In this document: piece by piece, positions 6,007 through 8,218 of the stretch
Layout: every line of letters begins with the position of its first letter
Position numbering within the stretch: the stretch's first letter is position 1
Assembly (NCBI GenBank): GCA_038259365.1
Contig: JBBSOW010000132.1
Span: 1 to 8,218 of the forward strand
From: JBBSOW01 sp038259365
Lineage (GTDB): Bacteria; Actinomycetota; Actinomycetes; Propionibacteriales; Propionibacteriaceae
DNA length: 8,218 nucleotides
Direction of reading: 5' to 3'
Translations under genes and position numbers: made by a program
The notes under the pieces: generated by a model
The model's database searches: none
What the model was told of the DNA's origin: nothing
The model's input: only the letters and a program-made list of their open reading frames with translations

Positions 6007-7497
6007 TCATCCGACGTCGGCGTGCCCGATGGAATTAAAGATTTCTGGGCGGGTACGACGCAGCACCTCGCCCCAGATCAAACCCGCCAGGCCAGAGCCC
6101 AAGATGATCGCGGGCATGACAATGACCAGTAGAGAGGGACCTTCGGCGCCGATCATGACGTCGAAGTTCGCCAGGACCAACACGAAAACGGTGCCGAGTC
6201 CGATCGCGGCCAGTCCGGGGGCCCACAGACGCACGAACGACGAGTACCCGCGTGGGTCCTTCAAGAAGAACCCGATGACCGCGATTGATGTCACGGCCAA
6301 CAGGAACACCAGTCCGAAGGCGGCAGCATTGGTGAGCCAGGTAAACATCGTGATGACCGGGAACAGCTCGCCCAGTTCGGACCCGACACCAGCGATAGCG
6401 AACACGATGATGAGCACGAGGGCGAGCATTGATTGGGCCAAGGAACCCGCGACGGGAGCGTGGTTGTCCTTGCCCGTGCGGGCCAGGAACCGGGGCAGCA
6501 CGCGGGCGCGGCCGAGGGAGAAGAAGTAGCGGGCGGCGGCGTTGTGGAAGGCGATGAGCGCGGCCAGCAGGCTGGTGATGAACAGCACGTTCGCAACGTC
6601 GGACAGCAGGGCGGAGCCTTGCTCGTCGAGGAACACGAAGACCAGATCGGGGCCGAGTTCCTGGGCGCGTCCCACGATTTGCGAGGGGCCGACGCCGATC
6701 GTCAGCGCCCAGGCGGAGAACGCGTAGAAGGCCGCGATGATGGCAACCGCGATGAAGGTGGCGCGGGAGACCGCCCGGCGCGGGTCCTTGACCTCTTCGC
6801 TGTAGATGGCACCGGATTCGAAGCCCATGAAGGCGGCGATGCCGAAAGCGAGGATGGCTCCCAGGCCGTTGGTCATGAAGTTCTCCGGCGCGAAGGCGGC
6901 ACCGCTAACACCCTCGGGTGCAGCCGCGAAGGAGACGATGTTGACCACGATGACGACGACGAACTCGAGGGCGACGACCACGGCCACCACCTTGGCGGAC
7001 AGGTCGATCTTGTTGATCCCCAGCCATCCCACGAAGACCCAGCCCACGAGAGCCATCGCCCACCACGGGACGCTGAGACCCAGCACACCCGAGACGAGTG
7101 AGGCGAGAGCGAAGCCGAACAGCCCCCACAACCCCACCTGCATGGCGTTGTAGCTCACCAACGCCAACAGTGAGGCGCCAATTCCCTGCCGGATACCGAG
7201 CCCCGCCGTGACGTAGGCGTAAAAGGCGCCAGCATTGTGCACCTGCGAACTCATCGCGCCATAGCCGACGGCGAAGAGCACCAGGATGGCGCCGAGGATG
7301 AGGTACCCCACAGGTACCCCCACGAGACCGGTGACGGCGAAGCTCGTTGGTGCGCCGCCCGCCAGAACGGTAAGTGGCGCCGATGCCGCGATGATCATGA
7401 AAACCAGCGTCGGAACGGTTAGCGTGCGGCGGGCTTCGGCCGCATCGCCAAGGTTTGTGGACTCCACACCTGCTGATGGCTGTGCTGGGGTCGCCAT
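6007..7497 (-). CDS. APC-superfamily amino acid/polyamine permease
   Basis: 496 residues with about 12 hydrophobic segments, from about residue 28 (LTVPTLVFMIIAASAPLTVL) to about 478. The APC signature is clear: 'HNAGAFYAYVTAGLG' (87-101) in TM3 and 'FMGFESGAIYSEEVKDPRRAV' (223-243), the GFE...EE.KDPRR loop after TM6. It is an inner-membrane, ion-coupled or exchange transporter of amines or amino acids. It is the first gene of the operon, upstream of the amine oxidase, so it most likely imports the oxidase substrate. The ATG at 7497 has an AGGAG Shine-Dalgarno (7509-7505) at 7 nt. The hydrophilic N-terminal ~25 residues are typical of this family in actinomycetes. Substrate specificity is not readable from sequence. 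Confidence 0.9.
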   Translation of the reverse strand: MATPAQPSAGVESTNLGDAAEARRTLTVPTLVFMIIAASAPLTVLAGGAPTSFAVTGLVGVPVGYLILGAILVLFAVGYGAMSSQVHNAGAFYAYVTAGLGIRQGIGASLLALVSYNAMQVGLWGLFGFALASLVSGVLGLSVPWWAMALVGWVFVGWLGINKIDLSAKVVAVVVALEFVVVIVVNIVSFAAAPEGVSGAAFAPENFMTNGLGAILAFGIAAFMGFESGAIYSEEVKDPRRAVSRATFIAVAIIAAFYAFSAWALTIGVGPSQIVGRAQELGPDLVFVFLDEQGSALLSDVANVLFITSLLAALIAFHNAAARYFFSLGRARVLPRFLARTGKDNHAPVAGSLAQSMLALVLIIVFAIAGVGSELGELFPVITMFTWLTNAAAFGLVFLLAVTSIAVIGFFLKDPRGYSSFVRLWAPGLAAIGLGTVFVLVLANFDVMIGAEGPSLLVIVMPAIILGSGLAGLIWGEVLRRTRPEIFNSIGHADVG

Positions 7498-7683
7498 GGT
7501 CTCACTCCTAAGTCGAGGACGGTACGCCCCGTCGTTGGGGCCACCGCGTTGATCGCCTGCTTGGCGCTGACTGTATGGAACAAGGGGGGCCGCGAGAAGG
7601 GCCGGGCCAAGGTTTGCCAGGCAAGGTCAAGTGCCCTGCAGTGAATGACAAGGCGCGAGAGAGTGGCAAATCTGTAGCCGCGA

Positions 7684-7728
7684 CGACATCGCCCTGGCCG
7701 ACATCTTCTCGGCGCCATGGAGATGTCG
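7684..7728. promoter_or_regulatory. Cluster of three ATGTCG-type sites, candidate AraC-regulator operator
   Basis: GATGTCG occurs on minus at 7690-7684 and 7705-7699 (period 15) and on plus at 7722-7728. The last two extend to an 8-bp inverted repeat CGACATCT/AGATGTCG with a 14-nt spacer. The first copy ends 7 nt upstream of a TACAGA that could be the permease -10, where an AraC-family activator would be expected to sit. Related motifs lie upstream of the AraC gene itself. Binding is inferred. Confidence 0.4.
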
Positions 7729-7741
7729 CGTTTCAACCCAC

Positions 7742-7795
7742 CCTCCAAAGTGATTACCCAATCGAACGTGGCAGGGTGGCCCACCTTTGGAGGAG
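7742..7795 (+). promoter_or_regulatory. Candidate Shine-Dalgarno-sequestering hairpin upstream of the glycosyltransferase
   Basis: CCTCCAAAG (7742-7750) is a perfect 9-bp inverted complement of CTTTGGAGG (7785-7793), separated by 34 nt. The right arm contains the Shine-Dalgarno GGAGGAG (7789-7795) of the ATG at 7798. If transcribed, the left arm would mask the ribosome-binding site. A competing pairing exists: CCACCC (7738-7743) with GGGTGG (7774-7779), which shares two bases with the left arm. No known riboswitch class is recognised, and the transcription start is unknown. Confidence 0.45.
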
Positions 7796-7797
7796 CA

Positions 7798-8218
7798 ATG
7801 ACGCCTCTCCCGGCGCGGCTGTGGCAGAGTCCACCCATGCGTGTGTGCCTGTTGGCGTGGGGGTCCCGAGGTGACGTCCAGCCCTTCGCCGCTTTAGGTG
7901 CGGGGTTGGCAACGGCGGGTTACGAGGTGTCGGTGGCCGCGCCGAAGGACCTGACCCCCCTGGTCGAAGCCGCCGGGCTGCAAGCGGTGGATTTCGGCAT
8001 CGACATGAGCGAGGCGATCGATTCCGGGGCCGGGCGGGCCTGGCTGGAGGGGGCCAGCGTCGGGCCTGTGACCGAAGCCCGGCTGATGTCGAAGGTGGTA
8101 AAGGAGTTCGCGCCGATCGCCGCCGAGGGGCTGACGCGCATCGTCGGTCAGACCGACGCCCTGATCAGCGGTCTGCTGACCCACGACGGGGCGGTGTCGG
8201 TGTCCGAGTCCCTCGACA
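7798..8218 (+). CDS. GT28/GT1-type glycosyltransferase, N-terminal 140 residues (runs off window)
   Basis: The frame runs open from 7798 to the window end. The protein reads MTPLPARLWQSPP, then MRVCLLAWGSRGDVQPFAAL, GAGLATAGYEVSVAAPKDLT and PLVEAAGLQAVDFGID. GSRGDVQP followed by 'LG.GLA.AGYEV..AAP' is the acceptor-side N-terminal domain of GT28/UGT-like glycosyltransferases, as in mycobacterial glycopeptidolipid and macrolide or sterol glycosyltransferases, about 400 residues in full. These cytosolic enzymes move sugar from a nucleotide donor to a lipid or small molecule. The start at 7798 is chosen because GGAGGAG ends 2 nt before it. Most relatives begin at the MRV equivalent (ATG 7837, same frame), which has only a weak ribosome site, so the extra 13 residues are uncertain. 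It is divergent from the amine operon, with no evident functional link. Confidence 0.85.
   Translation, partial: MTPLPARLWQSPPMRVCLLAWGSRGDVQPFAALGAGLATAGYEVSVAAPKDLTPLVEAAGLQAVDFGIDMSEAIDSGAGRAWLEGASVGPVTEARLMSKVVKEFAPIAAEGLTRIVGQTDALISGLLTHDGAVSVSESLD

Larger units (their letters stand above)
7498..7797. promoter_or_regulatory. Divergent intergenic region: permease operon control and glycosyltransferase leader
   Basis: No gene is seen in these 300 bp. Open frames crossing it in both directions lack homology and ribosome-binding support. Beyond the two elements listed separately it contains an 11-bp dyad TTGCCAGGCAA (7614-7624) and a 5-bp stem GCCCC/GGGGC with a 6-nt loop (7526-7541), the latter in the permease leader. 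A TACAGA at 7676-7671 on minus could be a -10 for the permease operon, giving a long (~165 nt) leader; TACAGT at about 7578-7573 on minus is an alternative. Neither has a good -35. Confidence 0.4.

Noticed and set aside
6433..7101. Plus-strand open frame of 222 codons opposite the permease
   Set aside because: Its acidic, low-complexity translation is the complement of transmembrane codons; no independent gene signal.
7614..7624. TTGCCAGGCAA dyad as an operator
   Set aside because: Only 11 bp with no second copy elsewhere in the window; kept as a note in the intergenic entry.
7575..7874. Plus-strand 99-codon open frame across the intergenic region
   Set aside because: It overlaps the glycosyltransferase start in another frame, has no homology and no ribosome-binding site.

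Overview
The window is high-GC DNA from an actinomycete. Codon usage, frequent GTG starts, an apparently leaderless promoter and the gene families (EccC/FtsK-type ATPase, MNT/HEPN pair, GT28-type glycosyltransferase starting with GSRGDVQP) point to Mycobacteriales or a close relative. The species cannot be fixed from the sequence.

Region A (1-1474) is mostly decay. It opens with the N-terminus of an EamA/DMT transporter on the minus strand. Three gene fragments follow, joined almost without spacers: the C-terminus of an FtsK/SpoIIIE (EccC-like) ATPase on minus, a piece of an RHS/YD-repeat protein on plus, and an RNA 2'-phosphotransferase (KptA/Tpt1) missing its N-terminus on plus. Each carries its own lesion: a one-base frameshift, an in-frame TAG, and a one-base frameshift in a G run. 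A HepT-like (HEPN/DUF86) toxin remnant on minus closes the region. It loses homology just before its catalytic motif.

Region B (1471-1985) holds an apparently intact antitoxin-like protein with an N-terminal helix-turn-helix and a C-terminal minimal nucleotidyltransferase domain. Its stop overlaps the HepT-like start (GTGA). An 18-bp perfect palindrome overlaps its predicted promoter and suggests autoregulation.

Region C (1986-7497) is a coherent amine-catabolism module. An APC-type permease and an FAD amine oxidase form one minus-strand operon. An aldehyde dehydrogenase on minus is transcribed divergently from a FeaR-like AraC regulator on plus. The likely flow is amine uptake, oxidation to aldehyde plus NH3 and H2O2, then NAD(P)-dependent oxidation to a carboxylic acid, under control of the AraC protein. 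Copies of an ATGTCG-type motif occur upstream of both transcription units and are candidate regulator sites. The amine itself cannot be identified.

Region D (7498-8218) is a 300-bp divergent intergenic region followed by the start of a GT28-type glycosyltransferase on plus. A 9-bp perfect inverted repeat places the glycosyltransferase Shine-Dalgarno in one arm of a hairpin, a candidate translational control element.

No tRNA, rRNA, CRISPR array, insertion sequence or transposase was seen.
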